From Flavobacteriaceae bacterium (lineage in GTDB: Bacteria > Bacteroidota > Bacteroidia > Flavobacteriales > Flavobacteriaceae), in NCBI GenBank assembly GCA_015488935.1, contig WFMU01000193.1:1-7929 (forward strand): 7,929 bases of DNA, written 5' to 3'. Within the stretch, counting starts at the first letter, position 1. Each line of letters begins with the position of its first letter. Of the stretch, positions 1 to 6,356 are shown piece after piece. The notes beneath the pieces were generated by a model. That model did not search any database, was not told the DNA's origin, and worked only from the letters and a program-made list of their open reading frames with translations. Both the position numbers and the translations under genes were made by a program.

Positions 1-141
1 GTTAAAACGCATACCAATTCGTTTACTTCGCTTTTAGTTTTTAATAGTGTTATGGCAAATCCGAAATATAGAGATTCTTCTAAAATTGTTTTTGAAACGT
101 TTTCGGATAGACTTAAAAATTCGGATATGGCGAAACCAATT
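1..141 (+). repeat. 141-bp direct repeat, copy A
   Basis: Bases 1-141 match 1069-1209 with a single difference that I can see (G at 132 against A at 1200, a silent GCG/GCA change). Similarity collapses from base 142 onward. The left limit cannot be seen because the repeat runs to the window edge. Both copies lie in the same reading frame inside coding sequence. Confidence 0.95.
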
Positions 142-252
142 ATAAAGGAACTTACAAGAGCAAAACCAAATAAATTTTTTATAGAAAATAAAACGATGAG
201 CAAGAATTATAGAGATAGCGTGATGAGTAGTCATAGGCACTTTATGAAATAA
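1..252 (+). CDS. 3' end of a DUF4369-type lipoprotein paralogue (5' truncated by window)
   Basis: An open frame runs from base 1 (reading V-K-T-H) to a TAA at 250-252, giving 83 residues of a C-terminus; the start lies outside the window. The first 47 residues are identical to residues 175-221 of the complete lipoprotein encoded just downstream (547-1296), and the DNA is nearly identical too, so this is a tandem paralogue. In the complete copy this segment is the helical region after the DUF4369 domain. The last 36 residues are unrelated to the other copy, basic, and rich in Lys, Asn, Ser and Met. No thioredoxin CxxC motif is present, so this is not the end of a TlpA-like oxidoreductase. Membership of the DUF4369 group is inferred from the neighbour; the exact role is unknown. 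Two hairpins follow the stop codon, so it appears to end its own transcription unit. Confidence 0.75.
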   Translation, partial: VKTHTNSFTSLLVFNSVMANPKYRDSSKIVFETFSDRLKNSDMAKPIIKELTRAKPNKFFIENKTMSKNYRDSVMSSHRHFMK

Positions 253-255
253 GAC

Positions 256-279
256 CAAATAAAAGTGCTGTTTTATTTG
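256..279 (+). terminator. A/T-rich hairpin just after the partial gene
   Basis: A perfect 9-bp inverted repeat, CAAATAAAA (256-264) and TTTTATTTG (271-279), encloses a 6-nt loop (GTGCTG). It starts 3 bp after the TAA stop at 250-252. No T-run follows, although the 3' arm itself is T-rich. It may be a transcript 3'-end stabiliser or a weak terminator acting with the hairpin at 322-353. Confidence 0.45.
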
Positions 280-321
280 CAGCTGCCGTGAGGTTTGCTA
301 TAAAATTTGCTTACAGTTTGT

Positions 322-353
322 ATGAATTTTTACATAAATAATTCATTTTTTTT
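322..353 (+). terminator. Rho-independent terminator of the upstream lipoprotein gene
   Basis: ATGAATT (322-328) pairs with AATTCAT (340-346). The stem can be extended inward by TTT/AAA (329-331 with 336-338) around a 4-nt loop, with T339 bulged. The 3' arm runs directly into eight T residues (346-353). Stem plus T-tract is the classic intrinsic terminator layout, although the stem is A/T-rich. It lies about 70 bp past the stop at 252 and separates that gene from the promoter of the next one. Apart from this, the hairpin at 256-279 and the promoter near 517, I see nothing else convincing in the 253-546 gap. Confidence 0.6.
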
Positions 354-490
354 AAGGAATATCTAGATGTTTAAGGATAAAATTTTAGCTCTTATTTGAT
401 TTCTGTAAATTGGATTTTATATAGAACCAAGTTTATATTGTGATACTTGTTTTATAAATTGACATTCACTGCACTAATTTATTTGCACAA

Positions 491-524
491 TTTCTTTTAT
501 TTATGCAATTAATGGTTATTTTTG
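491..524 (+). promoter_or_regulatory. Bacteroidota-type sigma-A promoter for the DUF4369 lipoprotein
   Basis: TATTTTTG at 517-524 matches the Bacteroidota -7 consensus TAnnTTTG at every fixed position. The -33 TTTG box is poorly matched: the best options are TTTC at 491-494 (22-nt spacer) or TTTT at 495-498 (18-nt spacer). Transcription would start near 528-531, leaving a leader of under 20 nt before the ATG at 547. No Shine-Dalgarno sequence is visible; the leader is A/T-rich, as is usual in this phylum. Confidence 0.5.
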
Positions 525-546
525 CAAAAAACAAACTTTTAATATT

Positions 547-1296
547 ATGCAAAAAATTATCTTTTTATTGGTCTTAGCAATACTTTCATTTTCGTGTAAA
601 CATGAACCAGAATCTGGTTATAGAATTGATGTTAACATCGATGGTGTTGCCGATGGCAAAAAAGTATTCTTAAAAAAACAAGAAAATCGTGTTCCTGTAA
701 CTATCGATACTGCTGTTGTAAAAAATGGTAAATTTACTTTTAAAGGAGAGATTAAAGAGCCACTTATTCTTGGAATCTTTTTAGAAGGAGAAGATAAAGA
801 TGGTATTTTTCCTTTTATAGATGTAAATGATAAAATAACGGTTATTGCCAACAAAGACACACTTCATAAATCTAAAATTACAGGTTCTAAAATAAATGAC
901 GAACTCACTAGATTACGTAAAGAGAGAGATCTTTTAACAAAAAAATCACAATCTTTTTTAGATGAATATCGTGCTGCTAAAAAAATTAATGATACTGTAA
1001 CTATTAATAGAATTAATAGAGATATTAGAGTTATTCAGGATGAATTGGCTGCAAAAGATTGGAAATATGTTAAAACGCATACCAATTCGTTTACTTCGCT
1101 TTTAGTTTTTAATAGTGTTATGGCAAATCCGAAATATAGAGATTCTTCTAAAATTGTTTTTGAAACGTTTTCGGATAGACTTAAAAATTCGGATATGGCA
1201 AAACCAATTGTAAATTACTTTAAAATGATTTCTGATAAAGATGAGCATAAACCTTCGGTAAAGGTTACTAAACCTCAAAATTCTTCTAAAAAATAA
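547..1296 (+). CDS. DUF4369 domain-containing lipoprotein without a thioredoxin domain
   Basis: This 249-residue protein begins with a lipoprotein signal peptide: K3, a hydrophobic core at 4-13, then LSFSC with the lipidated Cys at 17. The lipobox is loose, as is common in Bacteroidota. It is expected to be anchored in the cell envelope. Residues about 25-115 fit the DUF4369 beta-rich domain, including the pattern 'iDTAVVKNGKFTFKGEI' and a later ITGS turn. Residues about 116-172 are highly charged and probably helical or coiled-coil. Residues 175-221 are identical to the end of the preceding gene. The tail (about 230-249) is Lys/Ser/Pro-rich. Many DUF4369 proteins carry a C-terminal TlpA-like thioredoxin domain; here no CxxC and no such domain exists. 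The molecular role is unknown. It has its own promoter and terminator and is convergent with peptidase E, 12 bp away. Confidence 0.85.
   Translation: MQKIIFLLVLAILSFSCKHEPESGYRIDVNIDGVADGKKVFLKKQENRVPVTIDTAVVKNGKFTFKGEIKEPLILGIFLEGEDKDGIFPFIDVNDKITVIANKDTLHKSKITGSKINDELTRLRKERDLLTKKSQSFLDEYRAAKKINDTVTINRINRDIRVIQDELAAKDWKYVKTHTNSFTSLLVFNSVMANPKYRDSSKIVFETFSDRLKNSDMAKPIVNYFKMISDKDEHKPSVKVTKPQNSSKK
1069..1209 (+). repeat. 141-bp direct repeat, copy B
   Basis: Second copy of the stretch at 1-141, encoding residues 175-221 of the complete lipoprotein. The only difference seen is at 1200, which is silent. Such identity across third codon positions, with abrupt divergence from 1210, points to recent duplication or gene conversion rather than protein-level conservation. 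Confidence 0.95.
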
Positions 1297-1308
1297 AACT
1301 TTTATTGT

Positions 1309-2010
1309 TTAAAATTTTAATAAAGAACCTGTTGTTAATTCAATAGGTTCTTTGTTTTGTTGGAATAATCGTGCTGTTAATGTTCCTTTTAAAACTATTT
1401 GCTCTCCACTTACTGAAATCCAACTACCTTCTCTTAATCCGAGTACTGGTGTAGTGTTATATGTATGGTATTCGTTAATTCTTGTTTCTCTTGTTTCGCC
1501 TTTATGTGTAGATGTTGGGTCTGCATCTAAATAGTGTGGATTTATATTAAACGGTATTAAAGCTAAAGTTTTAAAACTTGGTGGATATATTATTGGCATA
1601 TCGTTGGTGGTTTGCATGGTTTGCCCACAAATATTACTTCCAGCACTTGTGCCAAAATACGGAGTTCCGCTGGTTACTACTGTTTTAATTGTTTCCATAA
1701 TATTATTTGCATACAATTGATTTACCAATTCAAAAGTGTTTCCACCTCCAACAAAAATTCCTTTGGCTTTTTTTATTGCTTCGTTTGGATTTTCGTATTC
1801 GTAAATGCCTTTTACTGCAATATTTAGACTTGCAAATGCTTTTTTCGCTATTTTAGTATAAGCTTCGTAAGTGATTCCACTTGGTCTTGCATAAGGTATA
1901 AAAACAATTTCGTCAACTTTTGTGAAGAATTTTTTTAATTCTGGTAGAATATATTCTAAATAACTACTTCCATAAATTGTGGAAGTACTTGCAATAATCA
2001 TTTTTTTCAT
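1309..2010 (-). CDS. pepE: Peptidase E (alpha-aspartyl dipeptidase, family S51)
   Basis: This 233-residue protein has the length and motifs of cytosolic dipeptidase E, which hydrolyses dipeptides and some tripeptides with an N-terminal aspartate. The nucleophile elbow GTSAGSN places the catalytic Ser at 122. D137 (TTNDMP), H159 (NPHYLDAD) and E194 (GLREGSW) fall where the active-site residues of the Escherichia coli enzyme (S120, D135, H157, E192) would lie with a constant +2 offset. The glycine-rich FVGGGNTF segment (86-93) is also typical. There is no signal peptide. The ATG at 2010 is preferred; M4 is a possible alternative. It begins 19 bp after the DUF58 gene stop on the same strand with no clear promoter between, so it is probably co-transcribed with the MoxR operon, although its chemistry suggests no obvious link. 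Its last codons double as a hairpin. Confidence 0.93.
   Translation of the reverse strand: MKKMIIASTSTIYGSSYLEYILPELKKFFTKVDEIVFIPYARPSGITYEAYTKIAKKAFASLNIAVKGIYEYENPNEAIKKAKGIFVGGGNTFELVNQLYANNIMETIKTVVTSGTPYFGTSAGSNICGQTMQTTNDMPIIYPPSFKTLALIPFNINPHYLDADPTSTHKGETRETRINEYHTYNTTPVLGLREGSWISVSGEQIVLKGTLTARLFQQNKEPIELTTGSLLKF
1322..1358 (+). terminator. Strong hairpin terminator overlapping the 3' end of convergent pepE
   Basis: AAAGAACCTGTTG (1322-1334) pairs with CAATAGGTTCTTT (1341-1353): 13 base pairs including one G-T, around the 6-nt loop TTAATT. On the + strand a T-rich tail (GTTTTG) follows, so it should terminate the lipoprotein gene ending at 1296. It lies wholly inside the coding sequence of the convergent peptidase E gene, encoding its residues near K220-S229. 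On the - strand the stem also forms, but the sequence after it is A/T-mixed. A second, all-A/T small stem near 1292-1306 followed by a T-run on that strand may help end the leftward transcript. Confidence 0.65.
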
Positions 2011-2029
2011 ATTTGCTTAATTTATATTG

Positions 2030-3355
2030 TTAAATAACACCTTTAGCTTTAAATTCTAGATACTTATTAATTACATCTACGGTAAGATTGTTTGGTCTTG
2101 TTAAAATAGAATAGACACCTCTTCGCTTTAGCTCTTTTACAATTAATCGCTTTTCGTACATAAATTTTTCGGCAATTGTTTTTTGATAAATATCTTTAAT
2201 ATCTTCTGATTTTTGATTTATTAATCCTTCTAATTCTGTATTTATAAAAAAGATAACTACTAATACATGTGACTTTGCAATGGCTTGTAGATAGGCTAAT
2301 TGCCTGTCTAGACCATCTAAAGTTTCGAAATTTGTATATAAGAAAAGTAAGCTTCGTTGTTTAATATTTCGTTTTAAATCTGCATATAATCTACTAAAAT
2401 CACTTTCTTTAAAATCTGTTTGTACGCCATATAGTGTTTCTAAAATCAAATTCATTTGGTTAGATCTACGTTCTGCTACTACTCTATTTTCTACTTTTTT
2501 TGAGAAACATAACATCCCTGCTTTGTCGTGTTTTTTTATGGTTACATTACTCATTACTAAGGTAGAATTAATGGCATAATCTAATAAACTCAATCCATTA
2601 AAAGGCATTTTCATTACACGTCCTTTATCTATTATAGAATATATTGGTTGTGATTTTTCGTCTTGAAATTGATTTATCATCAATTGATTACGTTTTGCTG
2701 TTGCTTTCCAGTTGATGGTTCTAATATCGTCTCCTAATACGTATTCTTTTATTTGTTCAAACTCCATGGTATGTCCAATTTTACGTATTTTTTTAATTCC
2801 ATATTCATTTCGGTAAGCCATTGCCATTAAATCAAATTTCTTTAATTGTATAAAAGACGGATATGTAGCAACTTGTGCTTTATCTTCAAAATCAAATCTT
2901 CGCGATATGAGTTGTAATGGACTTTGTGCATAGATTATTAGTTTTCCGAACCAAAATTCGCCTCTTTCTGTTGGTCTTAATTCGTATTTAAAAGCTTTAC
3001 TTGATGAGGCTTTAATCTTTTGATGTAATAAAAAATCTCTTTTTTGAAACTGGAATGGTATTTCATCTATAATTTTTGTAAAAACAGGAAAAGTATAATA
3101 ATTTTTTATATGTATTTCGATAGGATTTTCATCTCCATTAGAAAATTTTTCTGGTAATACTCTTGTTGCCTTTATGCCTTGTTTTGCAAAAAATAAAATT
3201 AGAATATCCAAAAATGTAATTACAAATAAACTTAACAACATTATTTTAACGGAATTAAAAAATGCTGGAAACAAATAGGATATGGCAAATAATAATACAA
3301 TACCTATTAGTGCATAAAAGAAATTTTGTTCTATGTATAGTTTTTTAATTTTCAC
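2030..3355 (-). CDS. DUF58 family membrane-anchored VWA-like protein
   Basis: This 441-residue protein has two N-terminal membrane segments (about 11-30 and 36-56), then a beta-rich region, then the DUF58 signature at about 195-235 (FEQIKEYVLGDD, R212, INWKATAKR). A von Willebrand A-like domain follows from about 237. DUF58 proteins are commonly encoded beside MoxR ATPases and are thought to be their partners. The position of the VWA metal-site motif DxSxS reads D243-K-G-R-V, keeping only the Asp, so metal-dependent ligand binding is doubtful. The start is GTG at 3355: a stop (the MoxR TAA) lies in frame three codons upstream, no ATG lies between, and the next Met (39) would remove the first membrane segment. 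It lies 6 bp after the ATPase gene. Function is inferred from context only. Confidence 0.88.
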   Translation of the reverse strand: MKIKKLYIEQNFFYALIGIVLLFAISYLFPAFFNSVKIMLLSLFVITFLDILILFFAKQGIKATRVLPEKFSNGDENPIEIHIKNYYTFPVFTKIIDEIPFQFQKRDFLLHQKIKASSSKAFKYELRPTERGEFWFGKLIIYAQSPLQLISRRFDFEDKAQVATYPSFIQLKKFDLMAMAYRNEYGIKKIRKIGHTMEFEQIKEYVLGDDIRTINWKATAKRNQLMINQFQDEKSQPIYSIIDKGRVMKMPFNGLSLLDYAINSTLVMSNVTIKKHDKAGMLCFSKKVENRVVAERRSNQMNLILETLYGVQTDFKESDFSRLYADLKRNIKQRSLLFLYTNFETLDGLDRQLAYLQAIAKSHVLVVIFFINTELEGLINQKSEDIKDIYQKTIAEKFMYEKRLIVKELKRRGVYSILTRPNNLTVDVINKYLEFKAKGVI

Positions 3356-3361
3356 TAATTC

Positions 3362-4360
3362 TTATCTAGGTATTTCTATGGTCTCTAACATTTGTTTTAT
3401 AACTTGTTTACTTGTAACACCTTCCATTTCTCGTTCTGGCGTTACTATTACTCTATGTTGTAATACTGGTATGGCGCTTCGTTTTATATCTTCTGGCGTT
3501 ACAAAATCTCTTCCTTGCATTGCTGCAAATGCTTTAGATGCTTGTAATATTGCCAAAGATGCTCTTGGTGATGCTCCTAAGTATAAAAATGGATTTTCTC
3601 TGGTACTTGTTACAATTTTAGCAATGTATTGCATGAGGTGTTGCTCTATAATTATTTCTTGTACTTGTTGTTGAAATTTAGCTACTTTCTCGGCACTCAT
3701 AACCGTTTTAATTACATCTGTTTTTTTAACTTCTTTTCTATTGTGGTGTGTTTCAATAATAGCAACTTCTTCTTCTAATGTTGGATAATCTACTTCTATT
3801 TTAAATAAAAATCGATCTAACTGTGCTTCTGGCAATCTATAAGTTCCTTCTTGTTCTATTGGATTTTGTGTTGCAAATACTAAGAATGGTTTTTCCATTT
3901 TATACGTTGTACCATCAATGGTTATTTGTCTTTCTTCCATAACCTCAAATAGTGCCGCTTGGGTTTTAGCAGGTGCTCTATTAATCTCATCAATCAATAC
4001 GATGTTAGAAAATATTGGTCCTGATTTAAACTCAAATTCAGATTTTTTCATATTAAAAATGGAAGTTCCTAAAATATCGGAAGGCATAATATCTGGTGTG
4101 AACTGAATTCTACTAAAATCTACTTGCATAGTTTTTGCAATTAGTTTTGCTGTAATTGTTTTTGCAACTCCTGGTACACCTTCTATTAACGAATGTCCAT
4201 TTGATAATATGGATGCAATTAGCAAATCTACCATTGCTTTTTGTCCAATAATTACCTTGTGTAATTCTACTCTTATTGCTTCTACTGCTTCTTGCAGTTC
4301 CGATAAATCAATTCTATTTGTAAATTCTAAATTTTCGTTTTGTTCGTTTGTTTGCTCCAT
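3362..4360 (-). CDS. MoxR-type AAA+ ATPase
   Basis: This 332-residue cytosolic protein carries the full MoxR-family AAA+ set: Walker A GVPGVAKT (61-68), Walker B VLIDEINRAP (121-130, with D124/E125), sensor 1 ATQNP (163-167), the LPEAQLDRF segment with the likely arginine finger R183, and sensor 2 GASPRAS (R266). All key residues are intact, so it should bind and hydrolyse ATP, probably as a hexamer. MoxR ATPases act as chaperone-like remodellers, often with VWA or DUF58 partners, in assembly or activation of envelope enzymes. The substrate here is unknown. The ATG at 4360 overlaps the DUF4350 stop by one base (TAATG), a translational coupling arrangement. The first 18 residues are polar and variable. 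Confidence 0.95.
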   Translation of the reverse strand: MEQTNEQNENLEFTNRIDLSELQEAVEAIRVELHKVIIGQKAMVDLLIASILSNGHSLIEGVPGVAKTITAKLIAKTMQVDFSRIQFTPDIMPSDILGTSIFNMKKSEFEFKSGPIFSNIVLIDEINRAPAKTQAALFEVMEERQITIDGTTYKMEKPFLVFATQNPIEQEGTYRLPEAQLDRFLFKIEVDYPTLEEEVAIIETHHNRKEVKKTDVIKTVMSAEKVAKFQQQVQEIIIEQHLMQYIAKIVTSTRENPFLYLGASPRASLAILQASKAFAAMQGRDFVTPEDIKRSAIPVLQHRVIVTPEREMEGVTSKQVIKQMLETIEIPR

Positions 4361-5577
4361 TACAGTTTTGTTTTCTGATAAAACTTATCTATTAATTTAT
4401 TTAAAGTTACCAAAGAATTTTCTTTTGGCTCACTATTTTTACTTAAGTTTACTATATAATCTACTAATCTATTTACTTCTTCTTTTGGTATTCCCGATTT
4501 TAAATGTAGTCGTTTTTTAAATTCGGAATTCAAATTTTGTGTATCTAACATATAAACACTTCTCAAATGCTCTAAAAAAAATGTAACTTTTTTAGTTATT
4601 ATATCAGATGGTTCTCCTTCTTGAAAGTATAAATCGCCAATTGTTTTTGCAAAAGCAATAGATGTATTTGGCAAAGGTTCTATGATTGGAATAATTCGTT
4701 GTCTTCTTCGTGCTCTAAAAAAAATAAATAAGAAAATGGAAAAAAACGCGGTGTACCATGCATATTTTAATGGAGGTTTAGACATTAAAAATCGCAATGC
4801 CGAATGTATTTCTCCTGTTTGGGCTTTACTTCTTTCATCCCAAATTATTTTTGCATTATCTGGCAAATAAGACATGCAATCTTTTACATAAACTGCATGG
4901 TCGCTTTCTAACATGTGATAATTAGTAAAAGCATAGGGCTGTGTGTTAAGTATAAAGTTTCCTTTGCCATATTTTATTTTTACAAAATTAACATGCTCTG
5001 TACCATCTACCATATTATAACCTAATACGGTGGTGGTTGTACTATCTAATTCTGTAAAATATCTATTTTCTAAGGCTTTGGTGTAGCTGTATTTTGTTCT
5101 ACTTAAATTTTTGTTTGCCATTTTAAGTATAACATCAGCTTCTCTATATGTATCTTGAATTTCAAATTTTAAAGTATCTATTAAATATCTCGGAAAATAA
5201 TGTCCTGCCATAAAAACATTATTTCCTTTTTCTACAAAATGTAATAATTTTATGGTAGATTCTTTATCTATTCGCAAAACATCATTTAAAAATATATAAT
5301 TCTTTTTTTTGTATTCTTTATTTGTGTTTTTCTCGTAAATACTAGCATAATTTTTCGATAAATATTCATAAGGAGATACATTTATCCTTTGCAACTTAGA
5401 ATTAGGAAAAAATTGCTTTAATTCATGGTACAAAACATAAGAACCATACGGTATTTTATGTGTCGATAAAAATGAAGGTTTCCAATCTACAGGTTTGGGT
5501 TTCATCATATCATTTATTGTAACAATCACTAGTATTGTAATAAATATAAAAATGTATATCTTAATTTTCTTATCCAA
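4360..5577 (-). CDS. DUF4350 domain membrane protein
   Basis: This 405-residue protein has an N-terminal membrane anchor (about 6-22), then an extracytoplasmic DUF4350 domain (about 36-245). Typical features are the IPYGSYVLYHEL segment (42-53), a VEKGNNVFMAG strand-turn (115-125) and KGNFILNTQPYAFTNY (205-220). A second membrane segment (271-288) is followed by RARRRQR, which puts the C-terminal helical domain (289-405) in the cytosol, where it could contact the MoxR/DUF58 pair. DUF4350 is distantly like class I glutamine amidotransferase folds; I see no catalytic Cys-His pair, so a structural or sensory role is more likely (inference). The start codon is TTG at 5577: no in-frame ATG exists between the preceding gene's stop region and this codon, and the next Met (24) would remove the membrane anchor. 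It lies 8 bp after the DUF4129 gene. Confidence 0.85.
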   Translation of the reverse strand: MDKKIKIYIFIFITILVIVTINDMMKPKPVDWKPSFLSTHKIPYGSYVLYHELKQFFPNSKLQRINVSPYEYLSKNYASIYEKNTNKEYKKKNYIFLNDVLRIDKESTIKLLHFVEKGNNVFMAGHYFPRYLIDTLKFEIQDTYREADVILKMANKNLSRTKYSYTKALENRYFTELDSTTTTVLGYNMVDGTEHVNFVKIKYGKGNFILNTQPYAFTNYHMLESDHAVYVKDCMSYLPDNAKIIWDERSKAQTGEIHSALRFLMSKPPLKYAWYTAFFSIFLFIFFRARRRQRIIPIIEPLPNTSIAFAKTIGDLYFQEGEPSDIITKKVTFFLEHLRSVYMLDTQNLNSEFKKRLHLKSGIPKEEVNRLVDYIVNLSKNSEPKENSLVTLNKLIDKFYQKTKL

Positions 5578-5585
5578 TTTAAATA

Positions 5586-6356
5586 TTATATTGTTTCTAT
5601 TAATTTATTAAAAGCTTTTTTTCCTGTTTCATATTCTTGTTTATCGATACTAAATTCGCCATACCAACAATAATCGTATAAATATGAGATATACTGAAAT
5701 TGTTCTTTAAGTGTTTGGTCATTTATTTCTTGGTAATAATCGTAGTTAGTTTTTTCGTTATCCCAAACTATTTTATTTTTTTCTGATAATTTTTTTAGCA
5801 CCAATAAATAATAGTAGCGAATTGCTAATCGATAATTTTTTTTAGAAAGAGAGGTTTCAATGAGTTGTTTAAAATCCATTTGATGAATATCATTTTCTAT
5901 ATCAGTTGCAATTAGGTGTAATTTGTCCGATTTTCTTCCAAAAATCCAATTTCCATCTTCATTTATTAAATAACTTACTACTTTATACAGTACAAATAAC
6001 AAAAATCCTATGCCAATTATTCGTAAAATAATTCTAACAACACGTCGAGATGCTCCAATGGAAGTCATTTGAAAAAAATCGAATATTTTTTGACTTAACC
6101 ATAGTTTAAATCGTTCCCAAAAATTTAATTTTATTGCATGTTCTGTATAATCAAAAGCACTACTATCGTATTTCTTTTTAATGTTTTTTACTGCGTTTAC
6201 ATGTCTTATATTCTTTGAATTATCTACAACAAGTGTATCATTTTTTACCGTAGCAATATTGGTAGCATTACCTATACTAAAAAAGAATACTACTACGATA
6301 AATAGTATTTTTTTAATATGCTGATTAGTGGTATAACGAATTCTTTTTTTTATCAT
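5586..6356 (-). CDS. DUF4129 domain membrane protein
   Basis: This 256-residue protein has an N-terminal signal or anchor (hydrophobic 17-28, possible cleavage after GNA at 29-31), a polar segment to about 100, one membrane segment (about 109-130) and a C-terminal DUF4129 domain (about 160-255). The domain shows the expected YRLAIRYYYLLVLKKL helix (175-190), a KTNYDYYQEI segment (202-211) and the closing WYGEF (231-235). DUF4129 often occurs at the C-terminus of transglutaminase-like membrane proteins; here it stands alone with no transglutaminase core. Arginines at 104-112 flank the membrane segment on the predicted outer side, against the positive-inside rule, so topology is uncertain. The ATG at 6356 overlaps the previous stop (ATGA), supporting the start. 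Role unknown; operon context suggests part of a MoxR-dependent membrane complex. Confidence 0.82.
   Translation of the reverse strand: MIKKRIRYTTNQHIKKILFIVVVFFFSIGNATNIATVKNDTLVVDNSKNIRHVNAVKNIKKKYDSSAFDYTEHAIKLNFWERFKLWLSQKIFDFFQMTSIGASRRVVRIILRIIGIGFLLFVLYKVVSYLINEDGNWIFGRKSDKLHLIATDIENDIHQMDFKQLIETSLSKKNYRLAIRYYYLLVLKKLSEKNKIVWDNEKTNYDYYQEINDQTLKEQFQYISYLYDYCWYGEFSIDKQEYETGKKAFNKLIETI

Noticed and set aside
34..258. Antisense open frame opposite the partial lipoprotein gene
   Set aside because: It mirrors the real coding frame and encodes a low-complexity peptide with no family features.
279..286. Palindrome GCAGCTGC next to the first hairpin
   Set aside because: An 8-bp palindrome without a repeat elsewhere in the window is compatible with chance.
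367..399. Ten-codon ATG-to-TGA frame preceded by an AAGGA-like stretch in the intergenic region
   Set aside because: Too short, no recognisable peptide, and the purine stretch is at a poor distance; expected by chance in A/T-rich DNA.
1..1209. The direct repeat as ends of a transposon or an integration duplication
   Set aside because: Both copies are coding, in frame, and no transposase, integrase or terminal inverted repeats lie between them; paralogue duplication explains it better.
3333..4520. Several + strand open frames of 60-113 codons opposite the moxR and DUF4350 genes
   Set aside because: The - strand frames carry complete, recognisable domains; the + strand products are Ser/Cys/Ile-rich shadows without motifs.
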